DNA of 64,000 bases from Pelagovum pacificum. GTDB taxonomy: Bacteria > Pseudomonadota > Alphaproteobacteria > Rhodobacterales > Rhodobacteraceae. Of this stretch, positions 16,952 to 25,096 are shown piece by piece. Both the position numbers and the translations under genes were made by a program. Below the pieces are notes generated by a model. The model was given only the letters and a program-made list of their open reading frames with translations. It made no database searches and was not told the DNA's origin. Within the stretch, counting starts at the first letter, position 1. Every line of letters starts with the position of its first letter. The stretch covers positions 372,001 through 436,000 of the forward strand of contig NZ_CP065915.1 in the NCBI RefSeq assembly GCF_016134045.1. Direction: 5' to 3'.

Positions 16952-18784
16952 TCAGTCTATCGTCACGGCGGCGGAACTGCCACGCACGTTGCCGGACAGG
17001 CGCCAGACGCCGTCCGGCCAAGAGGCGGCAAGCCGGGGATCGGCGACGGGCACATGGGTGATCACCATGTCCTCCAGCCCCTCGGTCGCGATCCGCGCGA
17101 GAGCGGGCAACAGCACCTCGTTGCCCGCAAGCTCGGGACGTTCGGCGAACAGCAAAGTCAGGGTCGCGGGCAGGGCGCCGTCATAAGTGTCACGGATTAG
17201 CACTTGTTGGCCGCGCTCCAGAGTCACGTCCCGCCGGGCGCTCGTCAGCCGCGCCTCGGCAGGCCAAGCGGGGGCCATGTCCATGGTGATTTTCGCATGT
17301 TCGGGGCCGAAATCCGTCGCGACGTCACGCGCACCGTGCGCTTCTCCGGGCGATTGCATGACGCCACCGAAGGTCGGCAAGTTGTGCCAGCCGGATTGCA
17401 TCGTCCAGATCTCGTAACGGCGATCCGAGAAGGTGTGGGCGGTGTAGGTCTCTACCCCGAGGTCGATCAGTACGGGCCGCCCGGACTTGTAGAGGATGAC
17501 GGAACCGACGTCGTTGTGATTGTGGCTGTCGCCGTTGTCGCCGGCCTTGACCGCGAGGGTGAAGGTCCGGTCGCGGGCGATGAACAGGCCGGACCCCGGA
17601 TACCACGCGTCGCGCGGTGCCGGGGTAGGCGGCGGAGGCGCAGAAAGGTCCGCGGCGTGCTGCACCTGAAGCAACCGATACCAAAGGTTGATCTCGTCCG
17701 GCAGGTCGGACCAACCCTCGGCCGTTGCGTCGCGATGCGCCCAAGCGGTCAGGCGGTCGCTGCCGACCGCTTGGCCGAAGAGCCACTCCCGCGCGGTCGC
17801 GCGCTCGCCGACAGCGGGGCAATCCGCGAAGTTCAGGTAATTTTGCCCGGCGACATGGGCGCTCTCCACGTACTCGGCGATGTTGCGCACCTTTGGCGTC
17901 GCCAGCACTGCATCCATGCTTCCGGGGGCCGCGCGGTTGACCAGCGTCAGCGCGCCCCACAGGCACAGCCCTGCGTGGCGGTAATACATTGCGCCCTCTT
18001 CGCAGGCGCCGTCTTCGGCGTAGTCGGCCAGGAAGGCGTCGAGGCTCGGCAGGGCGCGCGACAGGACGGCGCGCCGCCGGTCGGGGCCAAGCGGTCGGAC
18101 GAGGGCGGCGAGCAGGACATTCTGGGTGATCCATGTCGTCCAGTTGTTAGTCGGCCCGTCGACATTGCCCATCCACCAGTAATCGCGGGCCAGGTAGGGT
18201 GCGAGGATACGGCGGTCGACCTCGGCGTCGGCACGGGCGACAAGACCGGGCAGGGCGGCTTCCAGAGGCTCGCCAAGCACATCCAGGATCGTGGCGACGA
18301 GCCCCCCGGTCTCGGCCGCGAACAGATCGACCACCGGATCGTCGGGATCGGGCAGAGGGCGGCGCGCCCCGCCACGCGGCTGCGCGTTGTGCGCCGGCAG
18401 CTGCCAGCCCGTTTCCTCGAGAATAAGCCAGAGCCCATCTGCGATATCGTCGAGCCGCGCGCCGGTGCCCTCGGCCAGCTCCGCCATGACAAGGGCATTC
18501 AACTTGCGGCGGCGAGTGAACCAGCCGGCCTCATAGTTCGCGCGGTTTCCGGTGCGCGTAAAGGCGGCAAAGCCGGTGGCGGTGAGGTGCGGCCAGTCGA
18601 GCGTCGCGAACTCGTCACCACGAGCGATCAACTTGTCGCGCACGTCCGAATCAAGTTGCCCCCAATAGGCGCGGTCAGACCAGGGTGGAGCGCAGGATAG
18701 TTGCCGTGCATTGAGCGCGGACGCCAAGGGTATCCCCATAATACAAGGCGAATAATCGGCTGAAACTGGCGCGGATCGGCTCAC
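16952..18784 (-). CDS. Heparinase II/III-like polysaccharide lyase, cytoplasmic
   Basis: 610 residues from GTG 18782-18784, or 595 from ATG 18737-18739; neither has a strong ribosome site. The N-terminal alpha/alpha toroid (about 40-380) includes DGPTNNWTTWITQN. The C-terminal beta-sandwich carries the family hallmark SHNHNDVGS (H421, H423, D425), then DLGVETYT and the RYEIWTMQSGWHN stretch. Such lyases cut uronate glycosidic bonds by beta-elimination, leaving a 4,5-unsaturated uronate. There is no signal peptide, so it should act on imported oligosaccharides. The unsaturated product would feed the GH88 enzyme, KduI and KduD encoded on the opposite strand. Exact polymer (glycosaminoglycan, ulvan, alginate-like or other) is not decided by sequence alone. 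Confidence 0.85.
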   Translation of the reverse strand: MSRSAPVSADYSPCIMGIPLASALNARQLSCAPPWSDRAYWGQLDSDVRDKLIARGDEFATLDWPHLTATGFAAFTRTGNRANYEAGWFTRRRKLNALVMAELAEGTGARLDDIADGLWLILEETGWQLPAHNAQPRGGARRPLPDPDDPVVDLFAAETGGLVATILDVLGEPLEAALPGLVARADAEVDRRILAPYLARDYWWMGNVDGPTNNWTTWITQNVLLAALVRPLGPDRRRAVLSRALPSLDAFLADYAEDGACEEGAMYYRHAGLCLWGALTLVNRAAPGSMDAVLATPKVRNIAEYVESAHVAGQNYLNFADCPAVGERATAREWLFGQAVGSDRLTAWAHRDATAEGWSDLPDEINLWYRLLQVQHAADLSAPPPPTPAPRDAWYPGSGLFIARDRTFTLAVKAGDNGDSHNHNDVGSVILYKSGRPVLIDLGVETYTAHTFSDRRYEIWTMQSGWHNLPTFGGVMQSPGEAHGARDVATDFGPEHAKITMDMAPAWPAEARLTSARRDVTLERGQQVLIRDTYDGALPATLTLLFAERPELAGNEVLLPALARIATEGLEDMVITHVPVADPRLAASWPDGVWRLSGNVRGSSAAVTID

Positions 18785-18804
18785 GGTCTTTCTGTCCCTG
18801 TATT

Positions 18805-18837
18805 TGTAATTGACTTGTTACATGCTGTTAGACAAGT
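18805..18837. promoter_or_regulatory. Dense inverted repeats in divergent lyase/ABC promoter region
   Basis: Within 112 bp between the divergent lyase and permease genes lie TGTAA-N8-TTACA (18805-18822), ACTTGT-N13-ACAAGT (18813-18837) and TGT-TAG-ACA (18826-18834). The last matches the TGT-NNN-ACA pattern common for FCD-type GntR regulators. A TTGACT hexamer at 18810-18815 could be a -35. I read this as the operator of the locus regulator. Confidence 0.5.
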
Positions 18838-18896
18838 TAGCAACAAGTTGTCCGCCGCGGGAATCGGAGGCGTCGGGCGAAGACTTGGGAGGACTT

Positions 18897-19838
18897 ATGT
18901 CGAGCGCCGATACGGACCTCGAGGTTGCGGTCAAGCAAGCTCAGCGCCCGCTGCTGACGCGTGCGCAGCGCAAGCGCCGTGCGTCGCTTGTCGCCTACTC
19001 GTTCATCGCCCCGAATTTCCTCGGCTTCGTGATCTTCACGCTCGGGCCGATCTGCGCGGCGTTCGCGCTGGCGTTCATGCACTGGGATGGCAACAACCCG
19101 ATCGAGTGGGCCGGGCTGGACAACCTGTTCAAGCTCTTCGAGGACCGCGCCTTCAAGGCCGCCCTGTGGAACACGATCGTCTACACGGTTTTTTCGGTGC
19201 CACTGACGCTGGCCGCCGCGCTGGGCGTCGCGGTGCTGCTGAACGGCAAGATCCGGGGGCGCAACTTCTTCCGGACCGCGATGTTCTTTCCCTACGTCGC
19301 GTCCCTCGTCGCCGTCGCCGTGGTCTGGAACATGCTGTTCAACCCCGCGATGGGGCCGGTGAACATGATCCTCTACACGCTGGGCGTCGATCCGAGCAAC
19401 CTGCCCGGCTGGGCGGCGGACCGGAACTACGCCATGGCCACCGTGATCCTGTTCGGGGTCTGGAAGGATCTCGGCTACTTCATGGTTATCTACCTCGCCG
19501 GGCTGCAGGGCATACCGCGCGAACTGTACGAGGCCGCCGACATCGACGGCGCCAACAGCTGGCAGAAATTCTGGCGCATCACGGTGCCGCAGCTGGCGCC
19601 GACGACCTTCTTCGTCACGGTCATCATGACGATCCAGTCGTTCAAGGTGTTCGACCAGATCTTCATGATCACGCAGGGCGGGCCGGGCACCTCCACGCTG
19701 GTGTTGGTCTACCACATCTACAACGAGTCCTTCGTATCCTGGGACCTCGGATACGCCAGCATGGTCGCGATGGTACTGTTCCTGATCGTGCTGACCGTCA
19801 CCGTCATCCAGTTCCGTTTCACTCGCGAAACCGACTGA
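18897..19838 (+). CDS. Sugar ABC transporter permease (MalF-type)
   Basis: 313 residues. First gene of the plus-strand operon. Six hydrophobic helices follow a basic N-terminus (TRAQRKRRASLVAYSFIAPNFLGF). The binding-protein-dependent transport signature is near the C-terminal half: ELYEAADIDGANSWQKFWRITVPQL (the EAA loop contacting the ATPase). CUT1 family, usual for oligosaccharides. Start ATG 18897-18899 has a GGGAGG site 8 bp away. Ten bases separate it from the second permease. Confidence 0.95.
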   Translation: MSSADTDLEVAVKQAQRPLLTRAQRKRRASLVAYSFIAPNFLGFVIFTLGPICAAFALAFMHWDGNNPIEWAGLDNLFKLFEDRAFKAALWNTIVYTVFSVPLTLAAALGVAVLLNGKIRGRNFFRTAMFFPYVASLVAVAVVWNMLFNPAMGPVNMILYTLGVDPSNLPGWAADRNYAMATVILFGVWKDLGYFMVIYLAGLQGIPRELYEAADIDGANSWQKFWRITVPQLAPTTFFVTVIMTIQSFKVFDQIFMITQGGPGTSTLVLVYHIYNESFVSWDLGYASMVAMVLFLIVLTVTVIQFRFTRETD

Positions 19839-19848
19839 GGGGATCGAC

Positions 19849-20727
19849 ATGTCCACGACCGCCGATACCGCCGCTACCGTCCGCAGGCCCACGCGTCCGC
19901 GCCGCCGCCGCATCAAGCCGGGTCGTCTCGCGCTCTATGCCGGGATCCTCGTAATCACCGCGATCATGGTCTTGCCGTTCATCTGGATGCTCTCGGCATC
20001 GCTGAAGCTCGACCGCGAAGTGTTTGCCTTTCCGATCCAGTGGATCCCCGAGGCACCGCGCTGGCAGAACTTCGTCGACATCTGGCAGATGATCCCGCTG
20101 GCGACCTTCGTCTACAACACTGCGAAGATCACCGTGATCGTGACACTGCTTCAGCTGTTCACCTCGAGCTTCGCAGCCTATGCCTTCGCCAAGCTGGACT
20201 TCCCCTACCGCAACGTACTGTTCCTCGGCTACATCGCCACGATCGCCGTGCCGTGGCACGTCTACATGCTGCCCCAGTTCCTGATGATGCGCGAGTTCGG
20301 GCTGAACAACACGCACATGGCGCTGATCTTCCTGCAGGCCTTCACCGCCTTCGGCGTCTTCCTGATGCGGCAGTTCTACATGTCGATCCCCGACGAGCTG
20401 TGCGAGGCAGCCCGGATCGACGGCATGAGCGAGTACCAGATCTGGTGGCGCATCATGCTGCCCCTTTCCAAGCCGGCGCTGTCGACGCTGTGCATCTTCA
20501 CCTTCGTCGCGACGTGGAACGACTTCCTCGGACCGATGATCTACCTCACCGAAACCGAGCTGAAGACCATCCAGATCGGGCTGCGAATGTTCATCTCGGA
20601 ATATTCGACCGAGTACGGGCTCATCATGGCGGCGTCCGTCGTGTCGCTGATCCCTGTGCTGATCGTCTTCCTCTCTCTGCAACGGTTCTTCGTCGAAGGC
20701 ATCGCCTCGACCGGATTGAAAGGCTGA
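19849..20727 (+). CDS. Sugar ABC transporter permease (MalG-type)
   Basis: 292 residues, six predicted membrane helices. EAA loop: ELCEAARIDGMSEYQIWWRIMLPLS. Partner of the preceding MalF-type permease; together they form the channel for the solute-binding protein encoded four genes downstream. CUT1 family. Starts 10 bp after the first permease and ends 5 bp before the GH88 gene. Confidence 0.95.
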   Translation: MSTTADTAATVRRPTRPRRRRIKPGRLALYAGILVITAIMVLPFIWMLSASLKLDREVFAFPIQWIPEAPRWQNFVDIWQMIPLATFVYNTAKITVIVTLLQLFTSSFAAYAFAKLDFPYRNVLFLGYIATIAVPWHVYMLPQFLMMREFGLNNTHMALIFLQAFTAFGVFLMRQFYMSIPDELCEAARIDGMSEYQIWWRIMLPLSKPALSTLCIFTFVATWNDFLGPMIYLTETELKTIQIGLRMFISEYSTEYGLIMAASVVSLIPVLIVFLSLQRFFVEGIASTGLKG

Positions 20728-20732
20728 CCCCC

Positions 20733-21911
20733 ATGACGCTGCAAACCCGCATAGAGGCCATTGCGCCGCTGACCGATGTCGAACGGGACGCCGCGCTCGA
20801 CGCCGCCTGCGCCCAGGTGCGCCGCAATCTGCCGGACTTCACCTACAGCGCGCAGAACCATTCGTCGGTGAAAAACGTCTATCCCGCGGTGGAGAACAAC
20901 CAGTGGACCGCCGGCTTCTGGCCCGGACAGATCTGGCTGGCTTACGAGCACACGGGCGACCCGGTGTTCCGCCACGCCGCGCAGATCCAAGTACAGAGCT
21001 TCCTGCACCGGATAGAGAACCGCATCGCGACCGATCATCACGACATGGGCTTCCTCTATTCGCCGACCTGCGTGGCGGCATGGAAGCTGGTGGGAGACGA
21101 GGACGGCAAGCGCGCCGCGATCCTCGCAGCCGACCAGCTGCTCGAGCGGTTCCAACCGGTCGGCCAGTTCATTCAGGCATGGGGCCGCAAGGGCAACCCG
21201 GACGAATACCGCTACATCATCGACTGCCTGCTCAACCTGCCGCTGCTCTATTGGGCGACGCGCGAGACCGGCAACGAGACCTATCGGGAGCATGCGCTGA
21301 TCCACGCCCGCACGACGCTAGCGCACTCGATCCGGCCGGACAACTCGACCTGGCACACCTTCTACATGGACCCCGAAACCGGTGAGCCGGTGCGCGGCGT
21401 CACCAATCAGGGCTATGCCGATGACAGCTCCTGGGCGCGGGGGCAGGCTTGGGGCGTCTACGGCATGGCGCTGAGCTATCGCTACGAAAGCCTGCCGGAA
21501 TACCTCGAAACCTTCGAGAAGCTGCTCGACTACTACCTGTCGCGGTTGCCTGACGACCTCGTCCCCTACTGGGACATGATCTACACCGACGGGGAGGAGC
21601 CGCGCGACAGCTCCTCGGCGCTGATCGTCGCCTGCGGTCTGCTGGAGATGGCTGACCTCGTGAACGAAGACGACCCCCGCGCCTCGGGCTGGCGCGAGCT
21701 GGCCCGCCGCATGGTTGGCAGCATCGTGCGCGATTACGCCGTCACCGATCCTGCCGTCTCGAACGGGCAGGTACTGCATGGCACCTACTCCAAGTCCACG
21801 CCTTACAACACCTGCAAGGGCGAAGGCGTCGACGAGTGCGTGAGCTGGGGCGACTACTACTACATCGAGGCGCTGACCCGTCTGAAGGGGGGGTGGTCCA
21901 CCTATTGGTGA
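20733..21911 (+). CDS. GH88 unsaturated glucuronyl hydrolase
   Basis: 392 residues. Hydrates the 4,5-double bond of unsaturated uronosyl oligosaccharides made by lyases, releasing the uronate, which opens to 5-dehydro-4-deoxyglucuronate. The alpha/alpha-barrel has the two family aspartates at D104 (HHDMGF) and D164 (IIDCLLN), spaced like the pair in Bacillus UGL. Other signatures are NNQWTAGFWPGQ, NQGYADDSSWARGQAW and CVSWGDYYYIEAL. No signal peptide, so cytoplasmic. It sits between transporter genes, indicating that imported oligosaccharides are processed inside the cell. Confidence 0.92.
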   Translation: MTLQTRIEAIAPLTDVERDAALDAACAQVRRNLPDFTYSAQNHSSVKNVYPAVENNQWTAGFWPGQIWLAYEHTGDPVFRHAAQIQVQSFLHRIENRIATDHHDMGFLYSPTCVAAWKLVGDEDGKRAAILAADQLLERFQPVGQFIQAWGRKGNPDEYRYIIDCLLNLPLLYWATRETGNETYREHALIHARTTLAHSIRPDNSTWHTFYMDPETGEPVRGVTNQGYADDSSWARGQAWGVYGMALSYRYESLPEYLETFEKLLDYYLSRLPDDLVPYWDMIYTDGEEPRDSSSALIVACGLLEMADLVNEDDPRASGWRELARRMVGSIVRDYAVTDPAVSNGQVLHGTYSKSTPYNTCKGEGVDECVSWGDYYYIEALTRLKGGWSTYW

Positions 21912-21933
21912 ACCGCCCGGAGGAGAAACGGAC

Positions 21934-23055
21934 ATGGCAGAGATTTCCCTGCGGAAGCTGAACAAGACCTATGGCGCGCACGAGGTCATCCACGACATCG
22001 ATCTGTCGATCGAGGACAAGGAGTTCGTGGTCCTCGTCGGCCCGTCGGGCTGCGGCAAGTCCACGACCCTGCGGATGATCGCCGGGCTCGAGGAAGTGTC
22101 CGACGGCGAGCTCTGGATCGGCGACAATCTCGTCAACGACGTGCCGTCAAAGGACCGGGACATCGCGATGGTGTTCCAGAACTACGCGCTCTACCCGCAC
22201 ATGACGGTCTACAAGAACATGGCCTTCGGCCTCGCCCTGCGCCGCGCCAAGGAGTCCGAGATCGAAACCAAGGTCCACGAGGCCGCGCGCATCCTCGACA
22301 TCGAGCATTTGCTGAACCGCAAGCCAAAGGCCCTGTCGGGCGGTCAGCGCCAGCGGGTCGCGCTGGGACGGGCGATGGTGCGCAACCCCGAGGTTTTTCT
22401 TCTGGATGAGCCGCTGTCGAATCTCGACGCCAAGCTGCGCGGCACCATGCGGGCCGAGATCACCAAGCTGCACAAGCGGCTGGATGCCACGTTTGTCTAT
22501 GTCACCCACGACCAGGTCGAGGCGATGACCATGGCCGACCGCATCGTCGTCATGCGGGACGGAAACATCCTACAGGTGGACAAGCCGCAGAACCTCTACG
22601 ACCGGCCGGTCGATATGTTCGTCGCGGGCTTCATCGGGGCGCCGCAGATGAACCTGTTGCCCGCCGTGCTGCGCCGCACCGACCATGGCTATGCTGCGGA
22701 GTTCGACGGCATGCCCATGGCGCTGCCCGATACAATGGCGACGGACCGCCTCGCCGCCTATGTCGACCGGAATGTTGTTCTGGGCCTGCGCCCCGAGGAT
22801 CTGCACGAGGCGCCGCCCCCGACCGTGGCACCTGATCGGTTAGCCCCGCTGGCCGGCATCGTCGACCTCGCAGAGCCTCTGGGGCCGGAGAAGCACCTGT
22901 CGCTGACCGCTGGCGGTCAGCTGCTGATCGCCAAGGTCTCGGCCCGTTGCGCCGCCGATGTGGGCGACCGGATCGAGCTGGTAGCCGACATGAGCCACGC
23001 GCACCTGTTCGATCCCGAAACCGAGCGGTCGATCCTGCACGGCATGGACGGCTGA
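21934..23055 (+). CDS. Sugar ABC transporter ATP-binding protein (MsmX/UgpC type)
   Basis: 373 residues. Walker A GPSGCGKST at 36-44, Q-loop in MVFQNYALYPHMTV, signature LSGGQRQRVALGRAMVRNP, Walker B VFLLDEPLSNLD, and H-loop YVTHDQVEAMT. The C-terminal TOBE-type domain (about 240-373) is present, as in CUT1 ATPases. A GGAGGAG ribosome site precedes ATG 21934. It drives the two permeases upstream. It is followed 4 bp later by the YesL-like gene. Confidence 0.96.
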   Translation: MAEISLRKLNKTYGAHEVIHDIDLSIEDKEFVVLVGPSGCGKSTTLRMIAGLEEVSDGELWIGDNLVNDVPSKDRDIAMVFQNYALYPHMTVYKNMAFGLALRRAKESEIETKVHEAARILDIEHLLNRKPKALSGGQRQRVALGRAMVRNPEVFLLDEPLSNLDAKLRGTMRAEITKLHKRLDATFVYVTHDQVEAMTMADRIVVMRDGNILQVDKPQNLYDRPVDMFVAGFIGAPQMNLLPAVLRRTDHGYAAEFDGMPMALPDTMATDRLAAYVDRNVVLGLRPEDLHEAPPPTVAPDRLAPLAGIVDLAEPLGPEKHLSLTAGGQLLIAKVSARCAADVGDRIELVADMSHAHLFDPETERSILHGMDG

Positions 23056-23059
23056 GGAG

Positions 23060-23776
23060 ATGCAGGCGCTCTCCCGTCTCTGGACACGCGAAGGACCGGG
23101 CGTTTCGCGCGATGACATGCTGCCCAGCCGGTGTCTGCCCCTGTTCGGGGCGACCGTCCGGCGCGAGGCAGGAGAATTGCTGACCCTGAACCTGCTGATG
23201 CTGCTGGCCTCCTTGCCGCTTATCACGGCGCCTGCGGCGTTCGTCGCCGGGGCGCGGATCTCGCTCGACATGGCGGCGGACCGGCCGCGCTACTTGTGGC
23301 GCGACTTCTGGCGCGGCTTCGGGGCTGTGGTCCTTCGCGCCACTGGCGTGGCGCTGCTCTTGATGCTGGCGCTGCTCGCGGCGGGTTGGTCGACGTGGAT
23401 CTGGGCGCAGATGATCGCCGCTCGACCGCTCGCCGCCGCGCCCGCGTCGGTCTCGGCCTGCGTCACGCTGGCCATCGCCGCCGTGGGTCTCAGGGCGCTC
23501 ATCTTGGTCGCTGCCGAACGCAATGCTCGCCTAGGGCTGTGGCGCCGCGCCGCCTTGGCATCGCTGGCCGCACCCGGGCGGTCGCTGGCGGGCCTCGCCG
23601 CGTTCGCTGCCGCGCCGGGCCTGACTTTGCTGTTCTACCCGCTGTCGGTCCTGCCGGGGCTGATCATGACTTTTTCGCTCGGGACGCTCGCCGCGACGAT
23701 CGCGCTGCGCCCCGCTGATACCGCGCGACGGGCGGGACGCCCTTCGCAAACCGTGGAGGAGGAGACCACACCATGA
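23060..23776 (+). CDS. YesL/DUF624-like membrane protein
   Basis: 238 residues with about five hydrophobic segments. The pattern of an early LLTLNLLMLLASLPLITAPAA helix followed by a basic amphipathic turn (RYLWRDFWRGFGAV) is that of DUF624/YesL proteins. These occur in Gram-positive polysaccharide operons beside CUT1 transporters, and their role is unknown; an accessory to transporter assembly is often supposed. Here it lies between the ATPase and the binding protein, overlapping the latter by four bases (ATGA). Confidence 0.72.
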   Translation: MQALSRLWTREGPGVSRDDMLPSRCLPLFGATVRREAGELLTLNLLMLLASLPLITAPAAFVAGARISLDMAADRPRYLWRDFWRGFGAVVLRATGVALLLMLALLAAGWSTWIWAQMIAARPLAAAPASVSACVTLAIAAVGLRALILVAAERNARLGLWRRAALASLAAPGRSLAGLAAFAAAPGLTLLFYPLSVLPGLIMTFSLGTLAATIALRPADTARRAGRPSQTVEEETTP

Positions 23777-25026
23777 AGACCTTGATGAAGACGACGATCC
23801 TTGCCGGGTTGCTGTCGCCTATGGCCGCGATGGCCCAGGACGAACAGGTGACCCTGAATTGGGTGCTCTGGGGCATGAACAACGAGAACTACTGGGTTCC
23901 GTTGATGGAGGCCTACGAAGAGAAGAACCCGAACATCACGTTCGAATACACCGACCTCGGCTCGGCGGATTACAGCACCATGCTGATGACCCAGCTGACC
24001 GGTCGTGCCGAGAACATCGACATCGTGTCGATCAAGGACACGCCGAGCTACGCCGACCTCATACGCACCGGCAACCTCGTCAACCTGACCGAGGAGCTTG
24101 AAGAGCCGGTCGACCCCGAACCCTATGCCGGCGCGATCGAGCAGCTGACGGTGGACGGGTCGCTTTACGGCCTCCCGTTCCGGTCTGACATCTGGCTGCT
24201 ATACTACAACAAGGACATTTTCGACGCGGCGGGCGTCGAATACCCGACCAACGACATGACCTGGGCCGAGCATGACGAGCTGGCGCGCGAGTTGACGTCC
24301 GGATTCGGCGTCAACAAGGTCTACGGCTCGCACTTCCACACCTGGAATTCGCTGGTGCAGGTATTTGCCACGATGGATGGCGAGAACACCCTGATCTCCG
24401 ACGATTACAGCTTTCTTCAGCCCTACTACGAGCGTGTGCTGTCGCTGCAGGAAGACGGTGCGATCCAGGACTATGCCGCGTTGCAGACGTCCCAGACGCA
24501 CTATTCCGGGCCGTTCTACAACAGTCAGGTCGCCATGATGCCGATGGGCACGTGGTTCATCGGCACGCAGATCGCAAAGGTGGAGAGCGGCGAGAGCCTG
24601 TCCTCGAACTGGGGTCTCGCCAGCATGCCGGTGCCCGAGGGAGTCGAGCCGGGCACCACGGCCGCCACCCTGACGCCGCTTGGCGTCAACGCGGCCTCCC
24701 CCAACAAGGAAGAGGCGCTGGACTTCGTCCAGTGGGCTGCTGGACCCGAGGCGGCGGAGATCCTCGCTGGCTTCGGTAACATCCCGGCGTTGCGCAACGA
24801 CGAAGTGATCGAGGCCATCGCCTCGCTGCCGGGCTTCCCCGATGACGAGACCAGCCGCGAGGCGCTGCGCCCGACGCAGACTTACCTCGAGATGCCGGTC
24901 GACATGCGCTCGTCCGACATCGGGCTACTGCTGAACCGCAACCATCAGAACATCATGACGCAGAACGTTTCGATCGAGGAAGGCATCGAAGACCTCAATG
25001 CCGACATCGCCGAAGTTCTGAACTGA
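23773..25026 (+). CDS. Extracellular solute-binding protein (family 1)
   Basis: 417 residues. Signal peptide MKTLMKTTILAGLLSPMAAMA with probable cleavage before QDEQ. Mature protein has the family 1 fold: LNWVLWGMNNENYW, YEEKNPNITFEYTD, NIDIVSIKD, GLPFRSDIWLLYYNKDIF and a late GNIPALRND. Binds the imported oligosaccharide in the periplasm and delivers it to the two permeases. Start overlaps the YesL-like stop. A strong hairpin follows at 25048-25073. Confidence 0.94.
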   Translation: MKTLMKTTILAGLLSPMAAMAQDEQVTLNWVLWGMNNENYWVPLMEAYEEKNPNITFEYTDLGSADYSTMLMTQLTGRAENIDIVSIKDTPSYADLIRTGNLVNLTEELEEPVDPEPYAGAIEQLTVDGSLYGLPFRSDIWLLYYNKDIFDAAGVEYPTNDMTWAEHDELARELTSGFGVNKVYGSHFHTWNSLVQVFATMDGENTLISDDYSFLQPYYERVLSLQEDGAIQDYAALQTSQTHYSGPFYNSQVAMMPMGTWFIGTQIAKVESGESLSSNWGLASMPVPEGVEPGTTAATLTPLGVNAASPNKEEALDFVQWAAGPEAAEILAGFGNIPALRNDEVIEAIASLPGFPDDETSREALRPTQTYLEMPVDMRSSDIGLLLNRNHQNIMTQNVSIEEGIEDLNADIAEVLN

Positions 25027-25047
25027 TCCGGCGCCGCAGATGAGACC

Positions 25048-25073
25048 GGGGGCGGGGGACATCTTCCGCCCCC
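25048..25073 (+). terminator. Intra-operon GC hairpin after the binding-protein gene
   Basis: Perfect arms GGGGGCGG (25048-25055) and CCGCCCCC (25066-25073) with a 10-base loop and no T-tract, 22 bp after the stop. Such stems often protect the upstream binding-protein message and lower expression of downstream genes. Confidence 0.5.
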
Positions 25074-25096
25074 ACCCCCACGTCAAAGAGGATTTC

